A stretch of 64,000 nucleotides of DNA from Leptolyngbya ohadii IS1 (GCF_002215035.1 NZ_NKFP01000006.1:1686530-1750529), one strand, 5' to 3'; positions 37,243 to 47,218 are shown, counted from the stretch's first letter. Translations and numbers: made by a program. Notes: generated by a model not told the origin, from the letters alone.

Positions 37243-37432
37243 AACTCCTGACGCCCCCTAAATCCCCCATTTATGATTTGCCGCTCCACAAGAGCGAGGC
37301 AGGCTTCCGAACCTTATAGCAATGCAGTTCCCCCCAGCATTGGGGGGCTAGGAGGGCGTTCTAAACCTATCACGCTGAAATAGGCATTTTTGGATACACG
37401 GTAGCCAGACTTAGGGAATTTAGGGGGTGCAG
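37243..37432. repeat. GC-rich dispersed inverted-repeat element
   Basis: Begins AACTCCTGACGCCCCCTAAA, and TAGGGAATTTAGGGGGTGCAG is at the other end as a worn inverted copy. An inner hairpin (CCCCCCAGCATTGGGGGG) lies at 37330-37347. The same opening sequence, inverted, ends the element at 40406-40580. Confidence 0.7.
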
Positions 37433-37485
37433 AATTTCTGCCGCTTCTCAACACCACCCTGCCCCGATCGCCAGCTTACAGCCAT

Positions 37486-37517
37486 AAAAAAACCGCCTCC
37501 CATTGTTGAGAAGCAGT
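37486..37517 (-). terminator. Rho-independent terminator of pnp
   Basis: On the minus strand ACTGCTTCTC pairs with GGGAGGCGGT (several G-U pairs) around AACAAT, followed by a T7 run. It lies 64 nt after the pnp stop. Confidence 0.75.
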
Positions 37518-37580
37518 CTTCAGAATGGATGGGACGACGCCCATCCTCTAACTTAACTAAATTGAGCTAAATCAACCCAA

Positions 37581-39731
37581 CTACTTTGCAGCGGCTTCCC
37601 GTGCAGCAGCGGCTTCATCCGGATGGATGCCCAGACGAGTCAGGTTGACCCGTCCCCGGTTGTCGATTTCGCGGATCTTGATGATGACCTCATCGCCGAC
37701 CGCGACTTCATCCTCAACTTTGCCCACGCGATAGTCCGCAAGCTGGGAGATGTGAATCATGCCTTCCTTGCCGGGGAGGAATTCCACGAACGCACCGATC
37801 GGGATAATCCGGGTGACTTTGCCTACATAGACATCGCCTGCGCTCAGCTTCCGGGTCATGCCTTCGATGATCGAACGCGCCTGTTTTGCCTTATCGCGAT
37901 CGACTGCGGAAATGGTGACAGTCCCATCGTCCTGGATGTCGATCTTGGCTCCCGTTTGTTCCGTGATGCCCTTGATATTCTTGCCGCCCGGACCAATAAT
38001 CATGCCGATGAATTCGGGATCGATCTTGATCGTCAGCAGACGGGGAGCATAGGGAGACAGTTCGCCACGCGGTTGGTCGATCGCCTCCAGCATTTTGCCC
38101 AGAATGTGCAGGCGGGCTTCCCTTGCCTGTGCGATCGATCGAGCGACCACATCCAGCGGCAGTCCGGTGATCTTCATGTCCATTTGCAGGGCAGTGATCC
38201 CATCCTCGGTTCCGGCAACCTTAAAGTCCATGTCGCCCAGAAAGTCCTCAATGCCCTGAATGTCCGTTAGGATACGCACTTCGTCGCCTTCCTTGATCAG
38301 ACCCATTGCCGCACCGCTTACAGGTTTGACGATCGGCACGCCTGCGTCCATCAGCGACAGGGTAGAACCGCACACAGAACCCATTGAGGTCGAACCGTTG
38401 GAAGACAGCACCTCGGACACGACCCGGACAACATAGGGAAATTTGTCCTTCGGCGGAAGCACCGGAATCAGTGCCCGTTCTGCCAGCGCCCCGTGACCGA
38501 TTTCTCGGCGACCCGGAGAGCGCATCGGCTTCGTTTCACCCACCGAGTAGGGCGGGAAGTTGTAGTGGTGCATATACCGCTTTTCTTCGTCGGGATGCAG
38601 GTCGTCCATTTCCTGCTCCTCTCCCGGCGTTCCCAGCGTCACCACGGACAAAACCTGAGTCAAACCACGCTGAAACAGGGCACTGCCATGCACGCGAGAA
38701 GGCAGCAGACCTGTACGGCAGCTAATGGGGCGCACTTCATCCAGCTTACGACCGTCTACCCGCACGTTGTCTTCCACGATCTGGCGGCGCATCAGCTTCT
38801 TAGTAATGTCCTTGAAGGTGTTGCCCACGGCTTTGCTGTTTGCCGCTGCCGCAGTTTTAACCGGATCTTCTTCGGGCAACGCTTCGATTTCTGTGACGAT
38901 CGACGCTTTTACCGCATCCAGTTCCGTATCGCGATCGGTTTTGGTAAGTTCAAAGCGGGACAGAATTTGCTTCACCGGATCTTTCGCCCGCTCGGTGATG
39001 AAATTCTCCAGGGTGGTATCGACTTCCGGCGGCGTTGCCACAACAGGCTGAATGCCCAGTTCTGCCATCAGATCCCGTTGTGCCTGGATCAGGTCACGGA
39101 TCACCTCGTAGCCAAAATCGATCGCCTCGATCACGTCCTGTTCCGGAAGCTGATTGGCTCCGGCTTCCACCATGATCACGCCATCGGGCGAACCTGCCAC
39201 CACCAGATCCAGATCGCCGCGCTCGATCTCGTCATAGGTGGGGTTAATAATAAAGTCATCGCCGACTAATCCGACCCGCACAGCCGCCATTGGACCATTA
39301 AACGGAATTCCGGCAAGCAATGTGGCGATCGAGGCTCCCGTGACTGCCATCACATCCGGGGGAACCCGCTCATCCAGGGACATGGTGGTGGCGACAATTT
39401 GGATATCATCGCGCAGCCAGCCTGGAAACAAAGGACGCATGGGGCGATCGATCAAACGGCTGATTAGCGTTGCCCGCTCTGGGGGACGACCTTCTCGCCT
39501 CAAAAAGCCGCCGGGAATCCGTCCCGCTGCATAAAGCCGCTCCTCATAGTCCACAGTTAACGGCAGAAAATCGATTCCTTCCCTTGCCGCCGCCCGCGTT
39601 GCGGTGACAAAAACTGCGGTGTCTTCCGACTGAATTAATACCGAACCGCCTGCCTGCGGTGCTAGCAGACCTACTTTGAGTCGAATATCCCTTCCATCGA
39701 CGGATATTGACTTATCTACTTCTTGCAACAT
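37581..39731 (-). CDS. pnp: Polyribonucleotide nucleotidyltransferase (PNPase)
   Basis: 716 residues, full length. Two RNase PH folds (about 1-225 and 310-545) are joined by a helical linker, then a KH domain ([20 protein letters not shown]) and an S1 domain ([20 protein letters not shown]). Phosphate-binding and catalytic segments such as [15 protein letters not shown] and [12 protein letters not shown] are intact. It degrades RNA from the 3' end using phosphate and, in cyanobacteria, also adds heteropolymeric tails. It stands alone, without the rpsO neighbour usual in many bacteria. Confidence 0.98.
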   Translation of the reverse strand: MLQEVDKSISVDGRDIRLKVGLLAPQAGGSVLIQSEDTAVFVTATRAAAREGIDFLPLTVDYEERLYAAGRIPGGFLRREGRPPERATLISRLIDRPMRPLFPGWLRDDIQIVATTMSLDERVPPDVMAVTGASIATLLAGIPFNGPMAAVRVGLVGDDFIINPTYDEIERGDLDLVVAGSPDGVIMVEAGANQLPEQDVIEAIDFGYEVIRDLIQAQRDLMAELGIQPVVATPPEVDTTLENFITERAKDPVKQILSRFELTKTDRDTELDAVKASIVTEIEALPEEDPVKTAAAANSKAVGNTFKDITKKLMRRQIVEDNVRVDGRKLDEVRPISCRTGLLPSRVHGSALFQRGLTQVLSVVTLGTPGEEQEMDDLHPDEEKRYMHHYNFPPYSVGETKPMRSPGRREIGHGALAERALIPVLPPKDKFPYVVRVVSEVLSSNGSTSMGSVCGSTLSLMDAGVPIVKPVSGAAMGLIKEGDEVRILTDIQGIEDFLGDMDFKVAGTEDGITALQMDMKITGLPLDVVARSIAQAREARLHILGKMLEAIDQPRGELSPYAPRLLTIKIDPEFIGMIIGPGGKNIKGITEQTGAKIDIQDDGTVTISAVDRDKAKQARSIIEGMTRKLSAGDVYVGKVTRIIPIGAFVEFLPGKEGMIHISQLADYRVGKVEDEVAVGDEVIIKIREIDNRGRVNLTRLGIHPDEAAAAREAAAK

Positions 39732-40036
39732 GAAGCGTTTTTCCTTCTTGGTGTCCTCATTTCTTCTTCTTGAGGAAATCCTAGCACTGATATCCTTGTA
39801 CTGACCTCACGTACTGACCCACAAGCCGGGTTTCCTACCACTATTGTCGCTTGAATGTACAGAGAATTTAAATAACTTTTAATTTATTTCCAATCTTTTC
39901 GTACCAACGGCGACAGCACTCAGGGAAAATCAACCAGGAAGCCGCGCCCCAATTAGGAATGATTTGCAATTACCTTGAGAACAGGCTTTAATCGATCCAG
40001 GTTCATTGCATCCTTAGAACCTCCTGCCACCACCAG

Positions 40037-40309
40037 TTGAGTCATTCAATCGAAAGTGCCGTTGGCTTCCGCGACGTCGGACGCACCATGATGGAGCAGC
40101 TTGAGGCAAAGGGCTATACGGTGCGCCTCAGAGATGACCTGGAAGACGACACGGGACGGAAGGTGTATGAGGTTTCCAAAGACGAAGAAACCCGATATCT
40201 CAGCGTCCTATCTGCTCTGGAACTGGGAAGAACCGTCTATGTGCTAGCAGCGGAGCCAATGACGATCGAGGATTTGCAGGCTGAGAATGGGGCTGTGCCG
40301 GAGGGCTAG
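40037..40309 (+). CDS. Small hypothetical protein
   Basis: 90 residues from a TTG start, or 73 from the ATG at 40088. The shorter form begins MMEQLEAKGYTVRLRDDLED and continues ETRYLSVLSALELGRTVYVLAAEP, a compact alpha/beta sequence. It has no membrane or signal features. Coding bias supports it as a real gene; the family is not recognised. Its start region lacks a clear Shine-Dalgarno sequence in either case. Confidence 0.55.
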   Translation: MSHSIESAVGFRDVGRTMMEQLEAKGYTVRLRDDLEDDTGRKVYEVSKDEETRYLSVLSALELGRTVYVLAAEPMTIEDLQAENGAVPEG

Positions 40310-40405
40310 CGATCGGGCGTTTTGGGGTTTGTAGTTTTCTAGGATTTCCCAACTTGGGTCAGAGCGTGTCCATTGGGTTTGGTCTGTGGGTGTTCTAGTC
40401 CTTGT

Positions 40406-40580
40406 CGCCCCCTAAATCCCCCAATTTTGGGGAACTTCCGATCCTTTTGCATTCCAGTTAAGTTATGGCGATCAGCAACATATTGGGTTAGGAATGCGAT
40501 TTACAAAAAGAGAGCGATCGGGTTTAGCTTTTTGAACTTGAGGTTTCAAAGTCCCCCAAGCTTGGGGGATTTAGGGGGCG
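40406..40580. repeat. MITE-like element with GC-rich terminal inverted repeats
   Basis: 175 bp. CGCCCCCTAAATCCCCCAA at the left is matched by its reverse complement at the right end, and each end continues into a small hairpin (CCCCCAATTTTGGGG; CCCCCAAGCTTGGGGG). There is no coding capacity. Related copies are at 37243 and 44917. Confidence 0.75.
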
Positions 40581-40630
40581 TCAGGAGTTATGCCACTCGA
40601 CAAAGGATCTATGTGTACACCGTATCTGCT

Positions 40631-41713
40631 TCACTTTTCACTAAAAACCCTGAGCAAACCAGAATTCACCTCAGCCATAACGGACGAACCAACCGCCAGA
40701 GGACGATCGGCAGCAGTCCGAACCACTAGCGTCTCCCCGATCGCATTCTGCAATGAGTATCGATATTCCCGTCCGAGGAACTGCCGATCGCGGATAATCC
40801 ATTCTCCCTGCGGGTGGGGCTGAATCTGCACGTCTTCCTGGCGAATCATTAGAATCGATCGCTCTAGTGTAGTGATGTCGCTTGAGTCTGCTGCGATCGT
40901 TTGGGTGAGGGGAATGGAGCCGATCGCCGTTTTCCAGGAATCCGCGTGACGCTGGGCAGGCAGAAAATTTGCCTGGGTGACAAACTCTGCCACGAAGCGG
41001 GAAGTGGGTTCGCGATAGAGTTCTTCGGGAGTACCGATTTGCTCTAGGTGTCCTTGCCTCATGACTGCCACGCGATCGGCGATCGAGAGGGCTTCTTCCT
41101 GATCGTGGGTGACAAAAATTGCCGTCGTGCCTGCCGACTTGAGGATGTCGCGGAGTTCCTGACGCAGGCGCAGTCTAACCTGAATATCCAGATTGCTGAG
41201 CGGCTCATCCAGGAGAACCAGCGACGGATAGGGAGCCAGTGCTCTCGCGAGCGCCACCCGCTGCTGCTGACCGCCCGAAAGCTGATGGGGATACCGCTGC
41301 TCCATGCCCTCTAAACCCACCAGGGCAATCGATTCCTGAACTCTTTGTTTCACTAATTCAGCAGGCTTCTGGTGTTTTTGCAGCCCAAAGGCAACGTTCT
41401 GATAAACAGTTAGATGGGGAAACAGGGCGTAATCCTGAAACACCATGCCGACGCTGCGCCGCTCTGGGGGAAGCCATTTGCCCGACCCCGCCACCGTTTG
41501 TCCCGCAATCTCGATCGTCCCACTCTGAGGCGTTTCAAATCCGGCGATCAGTCTCAGCAGCGTGGTTTTGCCGCACCCAGAAGGACCCAGCATTGCCAGC
41601 AGTTCTCCTAGAGGCAGATCCAGACTCACGGCGGAAACGGCAGGCGGGATGTTGGGCGCAAACTGACGGGTGATGCGATCGATCCTTAAAACCGGGGAAG
41701 CAGGAGAAACCAT
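40631..41713 (-). CDS. futC: Iron(III) ABC transporter ATP-binding protein (FutC/FbpC)
   Basis: 360 residues. Walker A GPSGCGKTT, Q loop VFQDYALFPH, signature LSGGQQQRVALARAL, Walker B LVLLDEPLSNLD and the H loop IFVTHDQEEAL are all present, followed by a TOBE domain (about 240-360). It most resembles FbpC/FutC proteins that power ferric iron uptake. It is divergent from the permease gene, with a Fur-like site between the two. The MITE-like element lies just 3' of the gene. Confidence 0.88.
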   Translation of the reverse strand: MVSPASPVLRIDRITRQFAPNIPPAVSAVSLDLPLGELLAMLGPSGCGKTTLLRLIAGFETPQSGTIEIAGQTVAGSGKWLPPERRSVGMVFQDYALFPHLTVYQNVAFGLQKHQKPAELVKQRVQESIALVGLEGMEQRYPHQLSGGQQQRVALARALAPYPSLVLLDEPLSNLDIQVRLRLRQELRDILKSAGTTAIFVTHDQEEALSIADRVAVMRQGHLEQIGTPEELYREPTSRFVAEFVTQANFLPAQRHADSWKTAIGSIPLTQTIAADSSDITTLERSILMIRQEDVQIQPHPQGEWIIRDRQFLGREYRYSLQNAIGETLVVRTAADRPLAVGSSVMAEVNSGLLRVFSEK

Positions 41714-41800
41714 ACGAAAATTTTTGCAATGAATCGTGCAATGAATCGTGAACGGGGCATTTGCTGAAACGGCACTAGCCTCTATAGTTTAAAGGGTCAA

Positions 41801-41815
41801 TGCAAGTAATTCTCA
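41801..41815. promoter_or_regulatory. Candidate Fur box between futC and futB
   Basis: TGCAAGTAATTCTCA, read as TGAGAATTACTTGCA on the other strand, matches TGATAAT-N-ATTATCA at 10 of 14 positions. It lies 17 nt before the permease start and about 90 nt before futC, placed to repress the divergent pair when iron is sufficient. Confidence 0.55.
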
Positions 41816-41831
41816 TTAAGCATCGATTTTT

Positions 41832-43511
41832 GTGGCATTTTCCCCTGAATCTCCTCTTTCTTTCCCCGCTGCGCTCCGAGGATTGACCCGTTTCTGGAAT
41901 GGCTGGACGATCGCCGTTAGCCTGATTGCGCTGCTCATTGCGACCCCAATTCTGGTGGTATTAAGCAGCGTGTTTGTGGATGCGCGGCAGGTCTGGCAAC
42001 ACCTCGCGGAAACCGTTCTGGCAGGCTATCTGCTCAATTCCCTCTGGCTGATGCTGGGGGTGGGCGTGGGTGTCCTGGCGATCGGGGTTTCGACGGCATG
42101 GTGCGTGACGATGTGCCGCTTTCCCGGAAGTCGATCGCTGGAGTGGCTGCTGCTCTTGCCGCTGGCGGTTCCGGCGTATCTGATGGCGTATGTTTATACG
42201 GAACTGCTGGAATTCTACGGTCCGGTACAGATGACCCTGCGCGGCATCTTTGGCTGGACAGAGGTGGGAGACTACTGGTTTCCGCAGATCCGCTCGATCG
42301 GGGGGGCGATCGTCCTCTTCAGTCTGGTTTTGTATCCCTACGTCTATTTAATGGCGCGGGTGGCGTTTCTGGAGCAGTCGGTTTGTACGCTGGAGGCAAG
42401 TCGTTCCCTCGGCTGTTCTCCCTGGCGGAGCTTCTGGAAGGTGGCGTTACCGCTGGCACGTCCGGCGATCGTTGCAGGCCTGGCTCTGGCGCTGATGGAA
42501 ACCCTGAGCGACTTTGGGGCAGTGCAGTATTTCGGGGTGAACACCTTTACGGTGGGCATTTATCGCACCTGGTTTGGCATGGGGGAACGGATTGCGGCTT
42601 CCCAACTTTCTGCTCTGCTGCTGGGGATTGTGCTGCTCTTGCTGTTTCTAGAACGGTTCTCGCGTCGTCAAACCCGCTACTACCAGACTTCTAGCCGCTA
42701 TCAGCGATCGTCTCCCTTTGTGCTGCAAAGCTGGCGATCGGTTCTGGCGCTCATCGTTTGTTGGATTCCGGTAGTTCTGGGATTTCTGCTGCCTGCGATC
42801 GTGCTGCTGCAAATGTCGTTAAGCAACGTCACGAAGAACTTTAGCGAAAGGTTCTGGCAGTTAGCCGCGAATAGTCTGCTGGTGTCGGGCATTACGGCGG
42901 CGATCGGGGTGGTGCTGGCGTTAGTCCTGGCGTATGGGCTGCGGCTGCGTCCGAGTCCAGCGATGAATTTGGCAGTGCGATCGGCGGCGATCGGCTATGC
43001 GGTTCCGGGCACGGTGATTGCAGTGGGGGTACTCATTCCCCTCGGTCAGTTTGATAATCGCCTGGATGCCTGGATGAAAGCAACCTTTGGCATCTCCACG
43101 GGACTGCTGCTGAGTGGAACGATCGTGGCTCTCGTATTCGCTTACTTGGTGCGCTTCCTCACCGTTGCCTTTAATTCCACCGAATCCAGCCTGAACCGGA
43201 TTAAGCCCAACATGGATGAAGCGAGTCGATCGCTCGGCTACAGCCCCACCCAAACCCTACTAAAAATCCATGCGCCCCTCATGGGAAGCGGACTGATCAC
43301 CGCTGCGCTGCTGGTGTTTGTAGACGTAATGAAAGAGCTACCCGCCACCCTGATTGTGCGTCCCTTTAACTTCGATACTCTAGCGATCGAGGTTTACAAG
43401 CTTGCCTCTGATGAACGACTGGCGGAAGCGGCTGCCCCGGCGCTGGCGATCGTGCTGGTGGGGATTGTGCCGGTGGTGCTTTTGAGTCGGCAGGTGAGGA
43501 GGGGTGGATGA
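41832..43511 (+). CDS. futB: Iron(III) ABC transporter permease (FutB/FbpB)
   Basis: 559 residues with about twelve membrane helices forming two fused permease halves. Each half holds an EAA loop: EASRSLGCSPWRSFWKVALPLARPAI and EASRSLGYSPTQTLLKIHAPL. This two-domain layout is typical of FbpB/FutB. The start is GTG. The substrate-binding FutA is not in the window. Together with FutC it forms the membrane part of the importer. The TGA stop is within the first units of an octamer repeat. Confidence 0.88.
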   Translation: MAFSPESPLSFPAALRGLTRFWNGWTIAVSLIALLIATPILVVLSSVFVDARQVWQHLAETVLAGYLLNSLWLMLGVGVGVLAIGVSTAWCVTMCRFPGSRSLEWLLLLPLAVPAYLMAYVYTELLEFYGPVQMTLRGIFGWTEVGDYWFPQIRSIGGAIVLFSLVLYPYVYLMARVAFLEQSVCTLEASRSLGCSPWRSFWKVALPLARPAIVAGLALALMETLSDFGAVQYFGVNTFTVGIYRTWFGMGERIAASQLSALLLGIVLLLLFLERFSRRQTRYYQTSSRYQRSSPFVLQSWRSVLALIVCWIPVVLGFLLPAIVLLQMSLSNVTKNFSERFWQLAANSLLVSGITAAIGVVLALVLAYGLRLRPSPAMNLAVRSAAIGYAVPGTVIAVGVLIPLGQFDNRLDAWMKATFGISTGLLLSGTIVALVFAYLVRFLTVAFNSTESSLNRIKPNMDEASRSLGYSPTQTLLKIHAPLMGSGLITAALLVFVDVMKELPATLIVRPFNFDTLAIEVYKLASDERLAEAAAPALAIVLVGIVPVVLLSRQVRRGG

Positions 43512-43548
43512 GGGGATGAGTGGATGAGTGGATGAGTGGATGAGGGGG
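43504..43548. repeat. Octamer tandem repeat (GGATGAGT-type)
   Basis: Five to six units of GGATGAGT/GGATGAGG; the first provides the futB stop codon. A purine-rich GGGGGGGAGCAGGGAGCAGG tail follows, the same kind of tail as after the array at 54103. Confidence 0.9.
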
Positions 43549-43588
43549 GGAGCAGGGAGCAGGGGAAAAAAGATGATTTGAGTAAATT

Positions 43589-43617
43589 CTCTTGTGGGGT
43601 GGGCATCTTGTCCGCCA
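43589..43617. repeat. Short dispersed repeat (CTTGTGGGGTGGGC family)
   Basis: CTTGTGGGGTGGGCATCTTG-TCCGCC. Similar copies are at 50441-50467 (complete), 54251-54275 (worn) and, inverted, around 51526-51552. The core can fold (GGGCATCTTGTCC / GGGCGTCTCGCCC). Confidence 0.65.
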
Positions 43618-43683
43618 TCGGGGTCTATCCCACTTCTTCAAGTTGTCTGTGTGAATTCGACCTTTTGACGCTGGATTAAAAAG

Positions 43684-44175
43684 ATGAAACGAAATTTTCA
43701 GGTTGTTCTTTCGACGATCGTTCTTCTATCCCTGCTGGTAGGCTGTGCAAAACCTTCTCCGCAGGAGCAACTGAAGAGCGAGAAGCAGTGTGCAAAATGC
43801 GATTTGCAAAATGTGGATTTGAGTCAGGCGGATCTGAAGAAGGCACAGTTAAACGGCGCAAATTTGAGTAGCGCAAATCTGAGCCAGTCAGACCTGAGTG
43901 GGGCACTGCTAGATAGCAGCAATCTAAGCGGGACGAATTTGCAGGGAGCAAACCTTAGCGCAGCCGGACTGTCTGCCGCAAACTTCAGCAATGCCAACTT
44001 ACAGGGAGCAAACCTGCAAGGGGCATACCTGAGAAATGCGGATTTAAAGGGGGCAGACTTAACGGGGGCGAATCTAGAAAATGCCGATCTGAGTGAGGCA
44101 AAGATCGATGGAGCCAAACTGGATGGAGCGAAGTTGACTGGCGCAATTATGCCGGACGGAACGGTGAAGAAGTAG
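43684..44175 (+). CDS. Pentapeptide-repeat lipoprotein
   Basis: 163 residues. A lipoprotein signal peptide ends in LLSLLVGC (Cys about residue 20). After a short linker with CAKCDL, about 20 pentapeptide units of the A(D/N)LxX kind follow (LSQADLKKAQLNGANLSSAN and on), predicted to form a right-handed quadrilateral beta-helix. It would be membrane anchored and face the periplasm or the thylakoid lumen. Such proteins are numerous in cyanobacteria and mostly of unknown role. It is a stand-alone gene. Confidence 0.92.
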   Translation: MKRNFQVVLSTIVLLSLLVGCAKPSPQEQLKSEKQCAKCDLQNVDLSQADLKKAQLNGANLSSANLSQSDLSGALLDSSNLSGTNLQGANLSAAGLSAANFSNANLQGANLQGAYLRNADLKGADLTGANLENADLSEAKIDGAKLDGAKLTGAIMPDGTVKK

Positions 44176-44300
44176 CTGGGGATTGGTGGAAGATAAACGG
44201 AGTAACGTTAGAGAACCTGAATATCCCCCCTAGCCGTCCTTAAGAAAGGGGGGAACTGAACTGATGCATGCAAACGATCGGCAAGTCGTAAACCTCCTGT

Positions 44301-44732
44301 TTATCGGGGAGCTCCGACAGGGACTTTCTCTTCGATCGCGCTGACACTGTCCAGGTTTAGATCATCCTGTTCGCTGAGTTCGGGGTCAGCAATTTGCAGA
44401 TGGCGTTCCAGCAGTACCAGGTTGCGGATATTGGACTTGAAGAAAGCATCGAACAGGTCGCCCACCAGCGGCACAGAACCGACGATCGCTTCCAGACCCA
44501 CATTAAAAATCATCCAGCCCAGAACCGATCGCGGTAAACCAAAGCGAGCCGCCATGAGAATAATGTAAGCAGAAATGCCCGTATCGATCGCGTCGCCCAA
44601 TCCCGGAATCAAACCGATAATGGGGTCCCAACCAATGCGAAAGGGCGTGCCCGGAATCCGAAAAGCACTGTCCATCAGACGGCTAAATGTCCGAATTCGA
44701 TTCAGCGTGGCAAGGCGATCGAGGTTGTTCAT
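44301..44732 (-). CDS. DUF4112 protein
   Basis: 143 residues. The signature DSAFRIPGTPFRIGWDPIIGLIPGLGDAIDTGISAYI is typical of DUF4112, with two hydrophobic hairpin-like segments (about 36-60 and 76-100). It is probably membrane associated. Function unknown. A GC-rich region, possibly repeat derived, lies 3' of the gene (CCCCCCTAGCCGTCCTTAAG). Confidence 0.88.
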   Translation of the reverse strand: MNNLDRLATLNRIRTFSRLMDSAFRIPGTPFRIGWDPIIGLIPGLGDAIDTGISAYIILMAARFGLPRSVLGWMIFNVGLEAIVGSVPLVGDLFDAFFKSNIRNLVLLERHLQIADPELSEQDDLNLDSVSAIEEKVPVGAPR

Positions 44733-44916
44733 TGCTTCAGTTGGAACACTCCAAAAATGTGGCTTTACTTAAAGAATAGAATTACTGCTTTAAAGTGACC
44801 TGACCCGATCGGGCTATTCATTTTGATTAAATAGAAATAAAGTGCTTTTTTAGGTTTTTAAGCAACAGAAACACATAGCCGTTAAAAAAACAATTCGTGC
44901 GAACCGAACTGCCTCT

Positions 44917-45000
44917 CTAGCCCCCAATTTAAGGGAAAACTCAGCTACTTCCTAATACTGGTTCGGAAGTCCCCCATAGATGGGGGATTTAGGGGGCTAC
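44917..45000. repeat. GC-rich dispersed inverted-repeat element
   Basis: CTAGCCCCCAATTTAAGGG and, 40 nt on, CCCCCATAGATGGGGG followed by ATTTAGGGGGCTA. These are inverted ends of the same family as the element at 40406, in a shorter form. Confidence 0.65.
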
Positions 45001-45014
45001 AGGGTCTAGAACAC

Positions 45015-45554
45015 TTACAGATTCGACTTCTTTGCCTCATTTCGATCGAGTAAGACCTGCGCTGCCCTCATGGCTTCAGGTAGGGATAGCACAACGGAAG
45101 CGGCGGAACAGAGGGTTGCTACCTGGCAGTAGGCGCAGAATGCCTTATTTTCGCTCCACTCTTCACGGGCAAGCTCCAGAGAAGCAACGGTGTCAATCAT
45201 TGTCTTCGCAGACATGGCGATCGGCAAAAGCGGATTTTGTTCTGCGCGATTTGCACCGCCTGCACCCGCCAGCCAGCCCGTAATCGCATAGTTTGCCAGC
45301 ATCATAAAGCCGTCTGCGGTTTGAAGCCGACTATAGGCATACTCAGAGGCATCCACGCGATCGGAGTCGAAGCCGGGAACAGGCGGATCGGGCAAGCCTT
45401 TGAGGATTCCGGTCTGGTACATCGAAACGACTTGCGCCATCGTGGAGCCAACCATCGACAAACCGATAATCCAGCGACGACGCACCATATCCGGGTGGTT
45501 ACTCGTCCGCATTTCTTCACTCAGTTGAGTCGGGCTAAGTTCAGTAATATTCAT
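45015..45554 (-). CDS. VKOR-like membrane protein
   Basis: 179 residues with three to four hydrophobic segments. The RRRWIIGLSMVGSTMAQVVS opening and an active-site-like ENKAFCAYCQVATLCS (CxxC) are found in the vitamin K epoxide reductase-type family of cyanobacteria. The second cysteine pair of classical VKOR is not obvious, so a role in disulfide formation is uncertain. A 16-residue soluble N-terminus precedes the first helix. It is followed 290 nt upstream by DUF2231, also a membrane protein. Confidence 0.7.
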   Translation of the reverse strand: MNITELSPTQLSEEMRTSNHPDMVRRRWIIGLSMVGSTMAQVVSMYQTGILKGLPDPPVPGFDSDRVDASEYAYSRLQTADGFMMLANYAITGWLAGAGGANRAEQNPLLPIAMSAKTMIDTVASLELAREEWSENKAFCAYCQVATLCSAASVVLSLPEAMRAAQVLLDRNEAKKSNL

Positions 45555-45844
45555 GGGATTTTCTCAATCTGCAAAGCTGGAAAGATAATCTTTTGAACTG
45601 GCATCTTTTTTTAAGCTAAAAAGTTGCGGTTCCAATGCCCTCTCTCAATTGAGTGAGAATTTAATGCCCATCTGTAAGGGCAAAGTATTTGCAATGAAAT
45701 TCCTTCGCCAAAATTCAGAATATCTAATGCAAATTGCTTCGCCCCTGCGTTTTGCAGAAATCATCCTTCTGCATAAGAAAAACCCATTCCCAAGATTCTG
45801 GAAATGGGGTTAATTGATTGCACAGCGAACAAGAAATTTAGACT

Positions 45845-46366
45845 TTATTCGTGGCGGCTGTTGTATCCAATCACGGCAACTTTATGACGATAAATTAGCT
45901 CTGCTCCATACCAGCCCGTAATCGCCAAAGCACCTGCCACGATCGTCGAAATAATAATTCCGATCGGCAAAATTGCACTCGTGTAGTTATCGCCTAAACG
46001 GATCAGCCAGTTCACCAGAGTCAATGCCAGCAGCGCAATATTGCCTATCATGTGAATCCAGCCTGCCCGACGCTTGCGAACGCGATTAATCCGCAAGAAG
46101 TCAGACATTCCGGTAGCGGCTGCAACGAGTCCACTGATAAAGCCTGCCCCAATTAACCAGATTGAAGCCCTTGCCCAGAAGCTATCGCCCGTGAACCAGT
46201 AAGCCACATCTGTCAGAAAAACTGAACTCAGCAGAGCGATCGGAAACGTGACAAGCAATGGATGAAGCGGATGCCCTGCAATTGCAACAGTGCTGACAAT
46301 GCCACTATCGCGATATTCGCTTTCATGACTTTCAATTACAGGGGGAATATCAGGAGTTTGGGTCAT
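45845..46366 (-). CDS. DUF2231 membrane protein
   Basis: 173 residues. Four helices start with AIAGHPLHPLLVTFPIALL, the family mark of DUF2231, and continue with IWLIGAGFISGLVAAATGMSDFL and two more. His residues in the first helix could bind a metal or heme in related proteins, but this is not proven. It sits in a run of four minus-strand membrane or lipid-related genes (45.0-48.2 kb), each with its own spacer. Confidence 0.85.
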   Translation of the reverse strand: MTQTPDIPPVIESHESEYRDSGIVSTVAIAGHPLHPLLVTFPIALLSSVFLTDVAYWFTGDSFWARASIWLIGAGFISGLVAAATGMSDFLRINRVRKRRAGWIHMIGNIALLALTLVNWLIRLGDNYTSAILPIGIIISTIVAGALAITGWYGAELIYRHKVAVIGYNSRHE

Positions 46367-46480
46367 GGTTGTTTCCTTGCAGGTAGCGTCCAGATGCCAG
46401 CAACGGCACGATGAGAAGATGTATTGTTAATTTAGGAAGCCAGAGAAATATAAGCGTCTTTCCGAGGATATAGTTTGCAT

Positions 46481-47218
46481 TCAGGCAGAGGGAAATTCCT
46501 CGATCGTCGTTGTCGTATGCAGCGTCAGGCGATCGGCATCCATCTTGAGCTGCTGAAGCGTGAGCGACATCCCCTCCAGGCTGAAATTTCGCAGATCGAG
46601 AAACTCCATCATGGTGCTACATAAAGCATCGGTTAATTCGGGGGAGAGTCCTTCTGCTTCGGTGGATAAAATTTCCAGCCCGATTCGCTGCCCCTGAGCC
46701 TGAACCTTGGGTTTCGCGATCGTCTTAAAGTGATGAGTTTCGTTCGTTTCCTTCAGCAAAACGTCTGCTTCTAGCTCTAGCCTTTGTTCATCAAGCAAAT
46801 CAATTTTCGCGTTTGTAATGTCAAAGGGAACCGTCTTCCCATCCGCCTGAATTTCTAAATTTTGTAGCTTATCCCGCAGAAAATCCGAGCTAAAGGCACG
46901 GTTCAAATCATCTTCGTGCAGAACAAATTTGGCATTCGCGTCCGCAGGCTGGGTTAGCTCGATTTTGCCGAACAGAACACCGCCCGGATTAATCGCGATC
47001 GTCCCTGTTCTAAGTTCAAAAGACTCTACGCGCAAGTCTTCCTTCATCACTGCCCCTTCTCCGGCGATCGTGACGGAATCGACTTTACCCTGCATCATCT
47101 GAATTGGATTCGTCCGGATATCCACATCCAGATTCTCAACATCATCAAGCTGACTGGAAATTCCCACCTCCGCAACTTTGCTAATTGCCTGTTCTCCAAA
47201 ATCCGGTTCGCCGATCAT
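46481..47218 (-). CDS. DUF2993 (LmeA-like) protein
   Basis: 245 residues without a signal peptide. The DVENLDVDIRTNPIQMMQGKVDSVTIAGEG segment is the DUF2993 mark. These proteins are related to tubular lipid-binding folds; LmeA of mycobacteria binds phospholipids. Cyanobacterial members are common and not characterised. Alternating beta strands fill most of the sequence. An adjacent YihY-like gene lies upstream on the same strand, 145 nt away. Confidence 0.82.
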   Translation of the reverse strand: MIGEPDFGEQAISKVAEVGISSQLDDVENLDVDIRTNPIQMMQGKVDSVTIAGEGAVMKEDLRVESFELRTGTIAINPGGVLFGKIELTQPADANAKFVLHEDDLNRAFSSDFLRDKLQNLEIQADGKTVPFDITNAKIDLLDEQRLELEADVLLKETNETHHFKTIAKPKVQAQGQRIGLEILSTEAEGLSPELTDALCSTMMEFLDLRNFSLEGMSLTLQQLKMDADRLTLHTTTTIEEFPSA

